Shown: positions 1-8,590, counted from the first letter of the stretch. The stretch: DNA of 32,665 nt from Pedobacter sp. (GCA_014378705.1 JACMND010000045.1:1-32665); one strand, 5' to 3'. Notes: generated by a model not told the origin, from the sequence alone. A program made the numbers and translations.

Positions 1-164
1 AAGCTTAAGGTAAGTCAGAGGCAAATAATATACGCCGGTTAATTAGAAATGAAGTTGAGATTTATGTACTAAAAGAAAACGGCGATTTATGTTGAGAGGA
101 AGCCAGCTTCACGGATAATAACTGGATACGATTAATAGTATATAGGGAAATTTCAATAAAATTT

Positions 165-350
165 TTAGGCATTTTTATATGAAACAAACTGCCAATTAGT
201 TAAACTGTTTTTTAAATAGTTGACCTCATAATTTGCACCGTCTGCCGTAAATGCAAATGATAAAACTAATATAGTTATGTCTTTGGGGATAAATTTAGGC
301 ATGATTGAATCGGCAATAAACCGAACTTGCTCTGGAGTATGTTTCAGCAT
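165..350 (-). CDS. Small hypothetical protein, 61 aa
   Basis: I do not recognise this gene. It is an intact ATG-to-stop frame of 61 residues with no signal peptide and only a short hydrophobic stretch (ITILVLSFAF, about residues 25-34). It lies 48 bp downstream of another small minus-strand gene, which itself follows sodC closely, so it could be the last gene of a sodC transcript. The coding case rests on the intact frame, the ATG and the tandem arrangement only; no motif supports it. Confidence 0.5.
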   Translation of the reverse strand: MLKHTPEQVRFIADSIMPKFIPKDITILVLSFAFTADGANYEVNYLKNSLTNWQFVSYKNA

Positions 351-398
351 TGTTATTTAAGGGAAAAAACTGTTTTAATTAAGGGAGAATAATTGCTA

Positions 399-620
399 TT
401 AAAGCCGGTAATTATTAATAGCTGAACCAATCTGATTTACTTCCTCGTCTTCTTCAAAACGAGGCAACTCAGTTAAATCATCTAATTTTAACCAGCGTTC
501 GGTGTCTTTTTGAATTTTAACAAATTCAATGCCCTCTTTAAAAACGGTGTAAATATCATCCTCCTCCGGAAATATTGAATATATGGTTCCGTTAACTGTG
601 ATGTCAAAAGGTTCCAGCAT
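399..620 (-). CDS. Small acidic hypothetical protein, 73 aa
   Basis: A 73-residue cytosolic-looking protein with many Asp and Glu residues (for example EEDD near residue 20 and FEEDEE near residue 55) and no signal peptide or membrane segment. The first part (FDITVNGTIYSIFPEEDD) reads like a short beta-rich domain. I know no function. It starts 16 bp after the sodC stop codon on the same strand, so co-transcription with sodC is likely. Small proteins of this look are common in Sphingobacteriaceae, which is memory rather than a search. Confidence 0.65.
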   Translation of the reverse strand: MLEPFDITVNGTIYSIFPEEDDIYTVFKEGIEFVKIQKDTERWLKLDDLTELPRFEEDEEVNQIGSAINNYRL

Positions 621-636
621 TTTAAAAATGATTATT

Positions 637-1239
637 TTAATCGGCAGTAATTACCCCACACCCAATTCTGCTTCCTGAATTGCCTGAAGGTTGCGTGGTA
701 TAATCATCAACACCTGAATGAACAATTATTGAACGGTTAAGGATGTTTGTTTTATCATCACCACCGATTGTCCAGCGGTTACTGCTTAGTTTTATACGAC
801 CTTCTCCTTTTGAATTGAGATTAATATTACCAATATCGCCTGAATGATATTGGGCAGATCCCCATTTTCCGTGACTTTCCTGGGTAGGGTTCCAATGGCC
901 GTGAGCACCTTTACCAGAATCACTGCAATCCCCATGCTCATGCAAATGAACCGCAACACTTTTATTTGCCATAACAGGAAAAGATAGTTGGAGTTCAAGT
1001 TCTACAGATCCATCTCTTTTATTTCTAAATTCGGCTCTGCCCTTACCCGCAGTGTCTGCTTTGGTAGAACTAACATCTGCATGTGCTTTTAAACCACCAT
1101 TTGTATTATTAGAAGCAGTTTGTGAGGCTACTGAAGTTGAATCCTCAGTTTGGGAAGCCATTCTTTTACTGCTGCAGGATGTTGACAAAGCAATAAAAAT
1201 TAGCAGAATTCCGGCGTGTACAAATTTACCTAATCTCAT
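637..1239 (-). CDS. sodC: Cu/Zn superoxide dismutase, lipoprotein
   Basis: Converts superoxide to oxygen and hydrogen peroxide outside the cytoplasm. The N-terminus has a lipoprotein signal ending in STSC (Cys22), then a Ser/Thr/Ala-rich linker to about residue 55. The catalytic beta-barrel follows. All ligands are visible: VHLHEHGDC (two Cu His and the disulphide Cys), GAHGHWNP and ESHGKWG (bridging and Zn His), QYHSGDIGN (Zn His and Asp) and IVHSG (last Cu His); the second Cys is in GCGVI near the end. Length of 200 aa is normal for a bacterial lipoprotein form. Two small genes follow at 16 and 48 bp and may share the transcript. The lipobox is looser than the E. coli consensus, as is usual in Bacteroidota. 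Family assignment is very secure; attachment to a membrane is inferred. Confidence 0.95.
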   Translation of the reverse strand: MRLGKFVHAGILLIFIALSTSCSSKRMASQTEDSTSVASQTASNNTNGGLKAHADVSSTKADTAGKGRAEFRNKRDGSVELELQLSFPVMANKSVAVHLHEHGDCSDSGKGAHGHWNPTQESHGKWGSAQYHSGDIGNINLNSKGEGRIKLSSNRWTIGGDDKTNILNRSIIVHSGVDDYTTQPSGNSGSRIGCGVITAD

Positions 1240-1405
1240 GATTTTAGTTTTTATTAAAACTACAACTAAATTAGCTACTGAAAGTTTAAGAATTCGTTTT
1301 TAAATGAAATTAACAATAAAGAATGATTTCTCTAATTTCTCTATGTAAAATATCATCAAAAAATAATATCTTTTTAAAAAATATATAGAAACTCAATTAA
1401 ATAAA

Positions 1406-1870
1406 ATGTCAAAAACTCAAAAAATACTGTTGCTCTTATTTGCTATATTTATCTGCATCCAATTTTTTCATTCCAAAGAAAATCTATCTGCGCAAGCGGT
1501 ACCAAACGATTTATTTGTTCATTATAAGGCGCCTGATTCTGTAAAGCAACTGGTAAAAACGGCATGTTATGATTGCCATTCAAATAATACCACTTATCCC
1601 TGGTATTCACGCGTACAACCAGTAGCATGGTGGTTAAGTGACCATATTACGGATGGGAAGAGGAAATTGAATTTTAATGAATTTTCAACTTATGAACTTA
1701 AAAAAGCAGACCATAAAATGGAAGAAGTAATTGAAGTGCTGGAAAAGGAAGAAATGCCTCTAAAATCATATACCCTGATTCATGCAAATGCCAGGTTATC
1801 AGATGCGAAGCGAAAATCTATAACAACTTGGGCTAAGCAAGTTCGTACCCAAATACAAAACCCGCTTTAA
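1406..1870 (+). CDS. Haem-binding domain protein (c-type CxxCH)
   Basis: A 154-residue protein with an N-terminal hydrophobic anchor or signal (about residues 6-22) followed by a single c-type haem site, CYDCH (Cys54, Cys57, His58). The surrounding sequence (CHSNNTTYPWYS, then PVAWWLSDHI and GKRKLNFNEFS) matches the Bacteroidota haem-binding domain family (Pfam Haem_bd). It should sit in the periplasm with haem attached covalently; the redox partner is unknown. The gene is alone on the plus strand, divergent from sodC and convergent with the NifU gene, and ends 3 bp before a strong terminator. The ATG is preceded by an A/T-rich TTAAATAAA rather than a Shine-Dalgarno sequence. Domain is secure; role in respiration is inference. 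Confidence 0.88.
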   Translation: MSKTQKILLLLFAIFICIQFFHSKENLSAQAVPNDLFVHYKAPDSVKQLVKTACYDCHSNNTTYPWYSRVQPVAWWLSDHITDGKRKLNFNEFSTYELKKADHKMEEVIEVLEKEEMPLKSYTLIHANARLSDAKRKSITTWAKQVRTQIQNPL

Positions 1871-1873
1871 AGC

Positions 1874-1904
1874 AAAAAACCTGTATATTAAATACAGGTT
1901 TTTT
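1874..1904. terminator. Perfect bidirectional intrinsic terminator
   Basis: A 13-bp perfect inverted repeat (A6CCTGTAT / ATACAGGT6) with a 5-nt loop lies between the convergent haem-binding gene and the NifU gene. Each strand reads a stem with CCTG core followed by six T, so it can end transcription from both sides. Confidence 0.9.
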
Positions 1905-1931
1905 ATAGCATTTATTCTAAATATTAAATAT

Positions 1932-2495
1932 TTACAGCGCTTCAGAAACAACCTCGGTTACTTCCGGAACCATGCGCTTTAGTAAGTTTTCAATTCCGGC
2001 TTTTAAAGTGATTGTTGAAGATGGACAGCCACTGCATGATCCGCGTAGTTCAACCGTAACGATGCCTTCATTAAAAGAACGGTAACTAATCGCTCCGCCG
2101 TCTTGCTCTACAGCCGGACGTACGTAGTCATTTAATATTTGCTGAATTTTTATTTCTGTTTCAGTTCCCTCAAACTCCTCAGTTTTTTGCTCATGTTCTA
2201 GAATTTGCATTTCTGATTCTACGGCGCCTTTAACATATTCTTTCAACAAAGGCTCTATATCCGCCCAATCTGAATCTTCAGACTTTGTGATGGTAACAAA
2301 ATTGCTTGCAAAAAAAACCCCGTTTACAAAATTAAATCTAAATAATTCCTTGGCAAAAGGTGATTTCTCCGCACTTTCTTTGTTAGGAAAATCTACACTA
2401 TTATTGATTAGAAGCTTATTAACCAGAAACTTCATCGTTGCCGGATTCGGGGTACCCTCAGTATATACGGTGATATTTGTTGTAGCAGTACTCAT
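1932..2495 (-). CDS. NifU family Fe-S cluster scaffold/carrier (Nfu)
   Basis: Carries and delivers iron-sulphur clusters to target proteins in the cytoplasm. Residues about 8-95 look like the Nfu N-terminal domain (TEGTPNPATMKF is its hallmark), and residues about 112-185 are the NifU C-terminal domain with the cluster-binding pair Cys154 and Cys157 in GSCSGCPSS. The linker between them is Glu-rich. At 187 aa it has the usual length of Nfu proteins in Bacteroidota. It is followed by the shared terminator at 1874-1904 and is monocistronic as far as can be seen; purB lies 86 bp upstream in the same direction and could be co-transcribed. Family is secure. Confidence 0.93.
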   Translation of the reverse strand: MSTATTNITVYTEGTPNPATMKFLVNKLLINNSVDFPNKESAEKSPFAKELFRFNFVNGVFFASNFVTITKSEDSDWADIEPLLKEYVKGAVESEMQILEHEQKTEEFEGTETEIKIQQILNDYVRPAVEQDGGAISYRSFNEGIVTVELRGSCSGCPSSTITLKAGIENLLKRMVPEVTEVVSEAL

Positions 2496-2581
2496 GGTCT
2501 TAATGTATTAAAGTATGCGAAAGTAACTCTAAAATATAACTTATTTAGCTCGTAAAGTGTTTTTTACATGGTTCTGACTAC

Positions 2582-3925
2582 CTATATGCCTATATAATTC
2601 CAGGGAGTAATTTCTTTTAATTCTAGTTTTACTGTAGGGCTAACGTTTAGTTTATCAATAAACGTGGAAATTGAATTTGCATCTATTCGTTCATTTTTAC
2701 GTGTTAACTCTTTCAAAGCTTCGTACGGATTTGGATAGCCTTCGCGACGAAGTATAGTTTGAATTGCTTCAGCAACAACGGCCCAATTATTTTCCAAATC
2801 TTCGGTTATCGCTTCCTGGTTTAATAAAATCTTATTAAGTCCTTTAGTAGTCGATTTTATGGCGATGAGCGTATGCGCTAAAGGAACACCCATATTTCTT
2901 AAAACTGTAGAATCAGTAAGATCTCTTTGAAGTCGCGAAATTGGAAGTTTGGCGGCAAAATGTTCAAACAACGAATTGGCAATCCCTAAATTCCCCTCTG
3001 CATTTTCAAAATCAATTGGATTTACTTTATGCGGCATGGCCGATGAACCTATTTCTCCGGGTTTAATCTTTTGTTTAAAGTAATTCATCGAAATGTACGA
3101 CCAGATATCCCGGTTTAAATCCATCAGAATATTATTAATTCTTTTTAAAGCGTCGCATTGAGCAGCAAAATTATCATAATGCTCAATTTGAGTAGTATAC
3201 TGAGACCGGTTTAAACTCAAAGTAGTATTCACAAAATGATCAGCAAAATCTTTCCATTTTACGTCCGGATAAGCTGCCTTGTGGGCATTAAAATTGCCTG
3301 TAGCTCCACCGAATTTTGCAGAATATGGGATTGAGATGAGTTGATTTAACTGGGCGTTAATTCGTTCAGTGAAAACTTTAATTTCTTTTCCCAGCTTGGT
3401 AGGAGAGGCGGGCTGCCCATGAGTATGAGCCAGCATGGGAATCTCGGCCCAATCATTGGCTAATTTTTCTAATAAGGTTTTTAATTCGGCCAAAGCCGGA
3501 TAATAAGATTTCGCCATTCCCAGCTTGAAAGAATAGGGGATAGCGGTATTATTTATATCCTGAGAAGTTAATCCGAAATGAATAAATTCTTTATATTCAT
3601 TTAGCGAAAGCTTGCTGAATTCTTCCTTAATAAAGTATTCTACGGCTTTAACATCGTGATTGGTGGTTTGCTCAATCAATTTTATAGCCTTTGCATCGTC
3701 TTCGTTAAAGTTTTGAAATATCTGACGGAGCAATGAAAATTTTTGTTTGTCGAAATTTTTCAATTGTGGTAAAGGAAGTTCACATAAGGCGATAAAGTAT
3801 TCAATTTCTACAAAAACCCTGAACTTGATCAGTGCAGATTCGGAAAAAAAATCAGAAAGTTCTATTGTCGTTTTATGATAGCGGCCGTCGATTGGAGAAA
3901 TCGCGGTTAATGGAGTTAATTTCAT
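2582..3925 (-). CDS. purB: Adenylosuccinate lyase
   Basis: Catalyses two steps of purine synthesis: removal of fumarate from SAICAR and from adenylosuccinate. The start LTAISPIDGRY is typical of the E. coli-like class, and the family signature SSAMPHKVNPIDFENAEG (Met297) is intact; it includes the mobile catalytic Ser loop. The second conserved His region is in AHTHGQPASPT, and TSQDINNTA is the third. The 447-residue length agrees with E. coli PurB (456). ATG start chosen; upstream on the minus strand is TAACTTCG, close to the Bacteroidota -7 promoter element. The NifU gene lies 86 bp downstream. Very secure. Confidence 0.96.
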   Translation of the reverse strand: MKLTPLTAISPIDGRYHKTTIELSDFFSESALIKFRVFVEIEYFIALCELPLPQLKNFDKQKFSLLRQIFQNFNEDDAKAIKLIEQTTNHDVKAVEYFIKEEFSKLSLNEYKEFIHFGLTSQDINNTAIPYSFKLGMAKSYYPALAELKTLLEKLANDWAEIPMLAHTHGQPASPTKLGKEIKVFTERINAQLNQLISIPYSAKFGGATGNFNAHKAAYPDVKWKDFADHFVNTTLSLNRSQYTTQIEHYDNFAAQCDALKRINNILMDLNRDIWSYISMNYFKQKIKPGEIGSSAMPHKVNPIDFENAEGNLGIANSLFEHFAAKLPISRLQRDLTDSTVLRNMGVPLAHTLIAIKSTTKGLNKILLNQEAITEDLENNWAVVAEAIQTILRREGYPNPYEALKELTRKNERIDANSISTFIDKLNVSPTVKLELKEITPWNYIGI

Positions 3926-4253
3926 GTTAAAGGTTTTGCGAAGTTACATTTTTAAGAAAACTTACAAACCTTAGATTTTTTGAATTGAAATGCCGCGTGC
4001 TTCCTGTTAAATAAATTAATTTTTAAAATCGGGAATTTGATAAAGATTGATGCGTTACTTATAAACAGCCAGGTTGCGCATATTAGGTGCGTTAATGATG
4101 GGAGAGGAATCCTTTTGCTTTTTAAGCCAAAATGATATAGCGGACAGAGTGTAAAGACACCCTAGTTTTTCTCTTTAACCATTTTAAAAAAAACCCCAGG
4201 TTAGATATTAAAAGCCTAATCATGAATTTTTGACTCAAGGAAAAATTAAAACT
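3926..4253. other. Intergenic region with no supported gene
   Basis: This 328-bp stretch lies between the 5' end of purB and the 3' end of the secreted-protein cluster. It holds the purB promoter side and the downstream region of the cluster. I see only tiny frames and a short weak stem (GTGT/ACAC near 4150) and no terminator with a T run that I can defend. Confidence 0.6.
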
Positions 4254-4946
4254 TTAATCTATCGCGAAAGCAAAAAGCACAGCAGAATTATTTACGTTGT
4301 TTTGCCCCATATTAATAAATGCGTATTCTCCTTTTGGTAATCTTTTGTCTACAACAATTTCATAATAAGTCCCCTTTATTTTTTTGAAGCTCAATGAATA
4401 TTTAGAGTTGCTTTTTTCTTTCTTAGAAAATGCCATCATTCCTCCCTGACTTTCTTGTAACACAATCTTTCTGTTACCATTTTTAATAGATGTTTGGTAT
4501 AACGAAATTGTTTTGGCGGGGTCATTTAACATATCCATAATATCGCCCATGTTTCCCATGCCTTCACCCATGTTATTTTCGCCCATCATATTTGTGGTAT
4601 CAACCTCCATACTTCCCTGAATATTTTTTTTGTTCGCATCCTCCTCATTTTTTGCATATCCCATCATAAACACAAATGTTAAATTATCTATTCCCTGGAA
4701 ACGTACCGGAGATTTTGAACCCTCAATTTCATAACCTGATTGCGCACCTCCTAATCCTCCCATTTTTACTTTTGATTTTATCTCTGATGTTTCTTTTTCA
4801 AGACGAACCAGTTTGTTGTTATTGGTTTTATATCCATAAACCTCTTTGGTAAATTCAGGTTCAGGATATGTTAATTTGGTTTGTTGAGCCAGTAAAACCG
4901 TTGAGGTTGAACACAAAACAAGCATTAAAATGAAGATACGTTTCAT
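4254..4946 (-). CDS. Secreted protein with Met-rich insert, paralogue of the 7084-7776 gene
   Basis: Unrecognised family. I chose the ATG at 4946 (230 aa), because it begins a clean type I signal peptide (MKRIFILMLV...VLLAQQ); an upstream in-frame start at 4994 would add 16 unlikely residues. The mature part shares with the 7084-7776 product the pattern PEPEF, Y, NNKLVRLE, LGGA, SPVRF, then SLSFKKIKGTYYEI, a GEYAF motif and an FAFAID ending. Between them sits a Met/Gly/Asn-rich stretch (residues 120-139, seven Met in 20) that the paralogue lacks. It is the last gene of a four-gene minus-strand cluster, 59 bp behind the beta-barrel gene. The GEYAF/FAF end suggests a beta-sandwich; the function is unknown. 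Confidence 0.8.
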   Translation of the reverse strand: MKRIFILMLVLCSTSTVLLAQQTKLTYPEPEFTKEVYGYKTNNNKLVRLEKETSEIKSKVKMGGLGGAQSGYEIEGSKSPVRFQGIDNLTFVFMMGYAKNEEDANKKNIQGSMEVDTTNMMGENNMGEGMGNMGDIMDMLNDPAKTISLYQTSIKNGNRKIVLQESQGGMMAFSKKEKSNSKYSLSFKKIKGTYYEIVVDKRLPKGEYAFINMGQNNVNNSAVLFAFAID

Positions 4947-5005
4947 TGCAATATATTTAAAGAAAGAATAAATTTTATAAGTGTAAAAGATCAAAAAACG
5001 AATTA

Positions 5006-5650
5006 TTATTCATTATCATTTTTTTTCTTTTCTCTGCCTGTTTTTCCAAACCGCCATCCTACAGAAACCATAACCACGTTGTTTTTTGCATCGGCACTGG
5101 TAAAAGAAGGGCGCTGAAAACTTTGTATGTCTTTGTAAACTTTGTTTAAACTAACATTATACCGGGCACCAATAACTAACCCCATAATTGGATGAATTTC
5201 TGCACCCAGGGCATAACCGTAGTCAAACCTGTTGTATAGATCCAAAATTTTACCATAAGGATTTGCTCCTGCGCTACCCGTACCTCCAGTACTATCTACT
5301 TTCGCATTCAACAAAATGGCGGTTTGCGCCCCAAATTGTAACTGCACAAACCGCGTAATGTTAATCCCGACAAGTTGCGCCTGCATAAAATAATCAAGGT
5401 CTACGTTGCCCGTCTTGGTACTTGATTTATAATCATATCCCTGCCTGGAATAAAGCAGTTCTGTTCTTGAAGTAATTATTTTTTTAGAAGCTGGTGCCAA
5501 AAATATTCCGGCATGAAAGCCAGACCTTGTGCTGCTATTAATTTCTGAAGCTTTTGAAATCTGAGCAAAATTTACACCCGCTTTTATTCCTATCTGTGCG
5601 AATAAAGAGCAGGGTGTGATCACTAGCAGAAAAATAATTAATTTTTTCAT
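5006..5650 (-). CDS. Outer-membrane beta-barrel protein (porin family)
   Basis: A 214-residue protein with a signal peptide (MKKLIIFLLVITPCSLFAQ) and the pattern of small Bacteroidota barrel proteins: IGIKAGVNFAQ at the start, GFHAGIF, RTELLYSRQGYDY, then alternating aromatic strands and a closing VMVSVGWRFGK. This fits Pfam OMP_b-brl_2. The end is unusual in having a charged tail (GREKKKNDNE) after the last strand. It lies 45 bp downstream of the ZU5-like gene in the secreted-protein cluster. Which substrate, if any, passes through it is not visible. Family secure, role unknown. Confidence 0.88.
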   Translation of the reverse strand: MKKLIIFLLVITPCSLFAQIGIKAGVNFAQISKASEINSSTRSGFHAGIFLAPASKKIITSRTELLYSRQGYDYKSSTKTGNVDLDYFMQAQLVGINITRFVQLQFGAQTAILLNAKVDSTGGTGSAGANPYGKILDLYNRFDYGYALGAEIHPIMGLVIGARYNVSLNKVYKDIQSFQRPSFTSADAKNNVVMVSVGWRFGKTGREKKKNDNE

Positions 5651-5695
5651 GGAAGTTAATTTAGTGTTTGTGAATTTTTAAATAAGTGTTGCATA

Positions 5696-7057
5696 TTAAT
5701 CGGTTATTTTTTGCACCCATACTTTATAATAAAATCCCTGAATACCCCTTGGGCTTTCTAAAAGAATTTGTTCATCATCATTTGCAGTAAATTTTAAATA
5801 TTGAGGCAGGGCAGCCTTGCCCATAAATGCCATGAGAGGTATTGTAGATAAATCAAATTTTCCTATAGCAGCGTTTTTTACACTCGGTGGAGGCGGACAT
5901 ATAAATCTATACCTTGTCATCTCTATTGGGTGAGGTATAAAAAACAGTTCAACAATCGGATGTGGATTGTCCGGCGGATTAGCAGGAGTGATCTTGATCT
6001 GCCTTGCGCCTATAACATGAAATAAACCTGTATTGGAATTCGGATTTAAAATAATATTTTGGCAGTTATCCGTCAGAATCTCCATTTGGTTTTGAATGTT
6101 TATTACTACCGGCCGGTTATTTTCTAACGACACCAAAAAACTTCCTTCATCCCGGTAGGTTCTAACGCCTCCCCAAGCCAATGGACTACCTCCGGACAGA
6201 ATGCACAACATTTTTACTTCGTACGCATCACCGTATATGGAAATGTTGCTTACTAATTTTAGATTGTTAAACAGTCTTTCATTAATGTTAGTGGATGAAC
6301 CTTGAAAATCTACAGAAACAGCTACGGGGTTTTGTGCCGGAATTTGTGCCGGTGCCTTATAAATTGCCGAGTAATCCTGGGAAGCAGAAACTGAACCGAC
6401 TGTACTATTACCTCCGCGAATTCCGTTTACATTCCAAACAGGGGAATTTACTATTTCAGTTCCTAAAGGACTTAATTCATCATTATCTCCGCTAACTGAC
6501 TGAGAGGAAACAAAAGTTATTTTCAATCTCAGGCTTCCGTTTATTTTTACCCGCGCTGAAGAAGGGTCAATTTTGGCTTTTAAATAATTAATGTAAGAGC
6601 TAAAATGTCGGATACCCGCGGTTAGTGTTTTGGCGGTGGTATCTGCTTTCATTTTATTAACAGACAACCACTGCCCGCCTTCATCCTGCATGGCGATGCC
6701 AAGCAATGAAGCTGAATTACCTTGTAATTCATCTTTTGTATAATAAAAAATTAATTGAAGAGGTTGCGGAAAATTAACTCCTGATGGTTCTATCAGGTAA
6801 GATTTTCCGTTACCGTTCGGGGCTAAATTAGTGGTAGGCTGAATACTGAAAGTAATTTTTTTTGATATCGCTCCCGGCGGAATCAGCAATCTTAATTTAC
6901 CATCCGAAGAAGTAAAGCTGCCTCCTTCTTTTCCAATTTTCATTTCCGTTTTTTCTCCATCAGGTTTACCCAAAGCGGTTACAGCAGGAACTTTCGTAAC
7001 TTGAGAAGCCGCTGTAGCTGAAATTAAGAATAAAACAAAAATCAAAATTTTATGCAT
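5696..7057 (-). CDS. Secreted protein with ZU5-like domain
   Basis: A 453-residue protein exported by a type I signal peptide (MHKILIFVLFLISATAAS). Residues about 40-150 resemble a ZU5 domain: GGSFTSSDGKLRLLIPPGAI is the hallmark opening, followed by the Ig-like strands LIEPSGVNFPQPLQL. The rest has no domain I can name; it contains an HFSSYINYLKA stretch after the ZU5-like part, then beta-rich sequence and a Pro-rich piece near residue 365 (PANPPDNPHP). ZU5 domains in bacteria occur in cell-surface proteins; what this one binds is unknown. Genes on either side in the same direction are 26 and 45 bp away, so it is part of one operon. Confidence 0.82.
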   Translation of the reverse strand: MHKILIFVLFLISATAASQVTKVPAVTALGKPDGEKTEMKIGKEGGSFTSSDGKLRLLIPPGAISKKITFSIQPTTNLAPNGNGKSYLIEPSGVNFPQPLQLIFYYTKDELQGNSASLLGIAMQDEGGQWLSVNKMKADTTAKTLTAGIRHFSSYINYLKAKIDPSSARVKINGSLRLKITFVSSQSVSGDNDELSPLGTEIVNSPVWNVNGIRGGNSTVGSVSASQDYSAIYKAPAQIPAQNPVAVSVDFQGSSTNINERLFNNLKLVSNISIYGDAYEVKMLCILSGGSPLAWGGVRTYRDEGSFLVSLENNRPVVINIQNQMEILTDNCQNIILNPNSNTGLFHVIGARQIKITPANPPDNPHPIVELFFIPHPIEMTRYRFICPPPPSVKNAAIGKFDLSTIPLMAFMGKAALPQYLKFTANDDEQILLESPRGIQGFYYKVWVQKITD

Positions 7058-7083
7058 CGTATAATTTTTACCAGCGATTAAAA

Positions 7084-7776
7084 TTAATCACTGCTTTTCC
7101 AATCAATACCAAAAGCAAAAACCGTAAATTCTTTCAGCTCCATATTCTTCACCCAAACAAATCCATATTCACCAGCTTCCAAATTTTGCGAGAATTGGAT
7201 CTTATAATTTTCACCAGAAATTTTCTTGACGCTAAAGCTGATCAGATTCCCTTTTTCTTCTTCCTTATTAATAACCAGTCCTTCTTTAGAACTTACAGTA
7301 ACTTCTCTTTTTTGATCTACAGGTACAAACTGGTAGAATTTAATGTAGGATGTAAGGTCAATTACATCTCCGCTGGTTTTAATGAAAAAAACAATGTCAT
7401 TTTTAGATGCGAAACGTATTTTGGATGACGGGTCAGCCATGCTTAAGAATTGCTTGGCTCCTTTTAAACCCAGAGTTTTCTTTTTGGTGATCATCAGGGC
7501 ATCGGCATTTTCTAATTTAATAAGCTTGTTGCCGTCACGATCATAATAATAAGGCTGGTTAATAAACTCCGGAACAGGCAAAATAATTTCCCGCTTTAGG
7601 GCAGGTTTTACGGGCGATTTTTTTGAAGACTTTGTAACAGTTACGTGTTTAACAATGATCGTGTCATATCTGGGAACCTGTTTTTTTTTAGGATTATTCT
7701 GCGCCCCTGCATGAATACCAAAATGGCAAATAAAAAGGATCAGGCAGAATGTTAGTACAGCTGTGTTTTTATTCAT
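7084..7776 (-). CDS. Secreted protein, paralogue of the 4254-4946 gene
   Basis: First gene of the four-gene secreted cluster. The ATG at 7776 gives 230 aa starting with a signal peptide (MNKNTAVLTFCLILFICHFG...AGAQ); the in-frame start at 7833 would put 19 residues ahead of it. After a basic linker (KKSPVKPALKRE) the sequence follows its paralogue: PVPEF, YYYDRDGNKLIKLE, LGLKGAK, SSKIRF, SFSVKKISGENYKI, GEYGF and FAFGID at the end. The Met-rich insert of the paralogue is missing. I cannot name the family. A 17-bp sequence 47 bp upstream of the start (7824-7840) is repeated upstream of the response regulator gene. Secreted status is well supported; function is unknown. Confidence 0.8.
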   Translation of the reverse strand: MNKNTAVLTFCLILFICHFGIHAGAQNNPKKKQVPRYDTIIVKHVTVTKSSKKSPVKPALKREIILPVPEFINQPYYYDRDGNKLIKLENADALMITKKKTLGLKGAKQFLSMADPSSKIRFASKNDIVFFIKTSGDVIDLTSYIKFYQFVPVDQKREVTVSSKEGLVINKEEEKGNLISFSVKKISGENYKIQFSQNLEAGEYGFVWVKNMELKEFTVFAFGIDWKSSD

Positions 7777-7823
7777 CACAATCTTTTTACAATATAAACT
7801 TACAAGGGAAAGTGCTTTAGTAC

Positions 7824-7840
7824 AATAGAACAAAAGTTAT
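7824..7840 (-). repeat. 17-bp repeat, copy 1, upstream of secreted-protein operon
   Basis: The minus-strand sequence ATAACTTTTGTTCTATT occurs here and again at 8619-8635. This copy lies 47 bp upstream of the ATG at 7776. The TAACTTTTG part is near the Bacteroidota -7 element TAnnTTTG, with one base extra, so a promoter role is possible. Confidence 0.6.
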
Positions 7841-7951
7841 TGAGAAGGATTGAAGCTTTGACCCTTGAGCTATCAATCTTAAATTAATCAGGAATAAGCT
7901 TATGGCTAATAGTTTATATCTGTAGCTGAAAACTTACGGCTTATAGCCGGA

Positions 7952-8590
7952 TTACTTATTATAAAATGCCTTATTAAGTGCTTCAGTACGATTCTGGACA
8001 TGTAATTTTTCATAAATGTTATGAATGTGTTGACGTACTGTAGCGGTGCTGATCCCCAGTTTATCGCTGATTTCTTTGTATAAAAGGCCCTCTGATAGTA
8101 GCTCTAAAACTTCGTTCTCCCTTGCAGAAAGGAGATAGGAAGAAGCATTTGGTGCTGTCTTTATTTGAAGAGAGCTAACAAGTTTTCTTGCAATATTTGC
8201 ACTCATGGGCGAGCCGCCGTTATGCAGTTCAATTAAAGACTCAATAATTTTTTGAGGAGATGATTTTTTAAGGAGATAACCCATTGCACCGGCTTTGAGC
8301 GCATCAAAAACCTGCTCATTATTTTCATAAACTGTAAACATCATAAATTGTGTACCTGTACATTTCCCCTTGATCAATTTAATACAGTCAATACCGTTCA
8401 TGCCGGGCAGATTGATATCCATAATGACAATATCAACCAATAGAGAGACCAGGTTTTCAGAAGCGGATTCTGCATCAGCAAATGAAGCCACAACTTTAAA
8501 GCGTGCATCTGCGGAAATTATTTGCCTTAGTCCGGTACGTACTTCTTCCAGATCTTCTACTATCACAACGGTAATTGGCATCGGTACCAT
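7952..8590 (-). CDS. Response regulator, NarL/LuxR family
   Basis: Transcription factor activated by phosphorylation. The receiver domain covers about residues 5-125 with the phospho-acceptor Asp58 (in MDINLPG), the acidic pair near EDLEEVR, and the switch Lys in LLKKSSPQKI. The C-terminal LuxR-type helix-turn-helix is clear (about residues 150-210: LSARENEVLELLSEG, YKEISDKLGISTATVRQHI, IYEKLHVQNRTEA). The start could also be the Met at codon 4 (8581). It sits 41 bp downstream of the histidine kinase gene and is its likely partner. Target genes are unknown; the same 17-bp element occurs before this gene and before the secreted cluster. Confidence 0.93.
   Translation of the reverse strand: MVPMPITVVIVEDLEEVRTGLRQIISADARFKVVASFADAESASENLVSLLVDIVIMDINLPGMNGIDCIKLIKGKCTGTQFMMFTVYENNEQVFDALKAGAMGYLLKKSSPQKIIESLIELHNGGSPMSANIARKLVSSLQIKTAPNASSYLLSARENEVLELLSEGLLYKEISDKLGISTATVRQHIHNIYEKLHVQNRTEALNKAFYNK

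Noticed and set aside
1-6. HindIII site (AAGCTT) at base 1, as in a clone end
   Set aside because: A six-base match is common by chance and gives no evidence of a vector or join.
9-95. Short plus-strand frame (25 codons, LIRNEVEIYVLKENGDL) at the window start
   Set aside because: It has no start codon, is closed upstream by a stop at position 6, and no family was recognised; it may be a gene remnant but I cannot support it.
4095-4154. 19-aa frame (two ATGs) in the purB-upstream gap
   Set aside because: Too short, no hydrophobic or conserved pattern and no operon context.
7937-7949. CGGC/GCCG stem behind the response regulator as a terminator
   Set aside because: Four base pairs only and no run of T after it on the minus strand.
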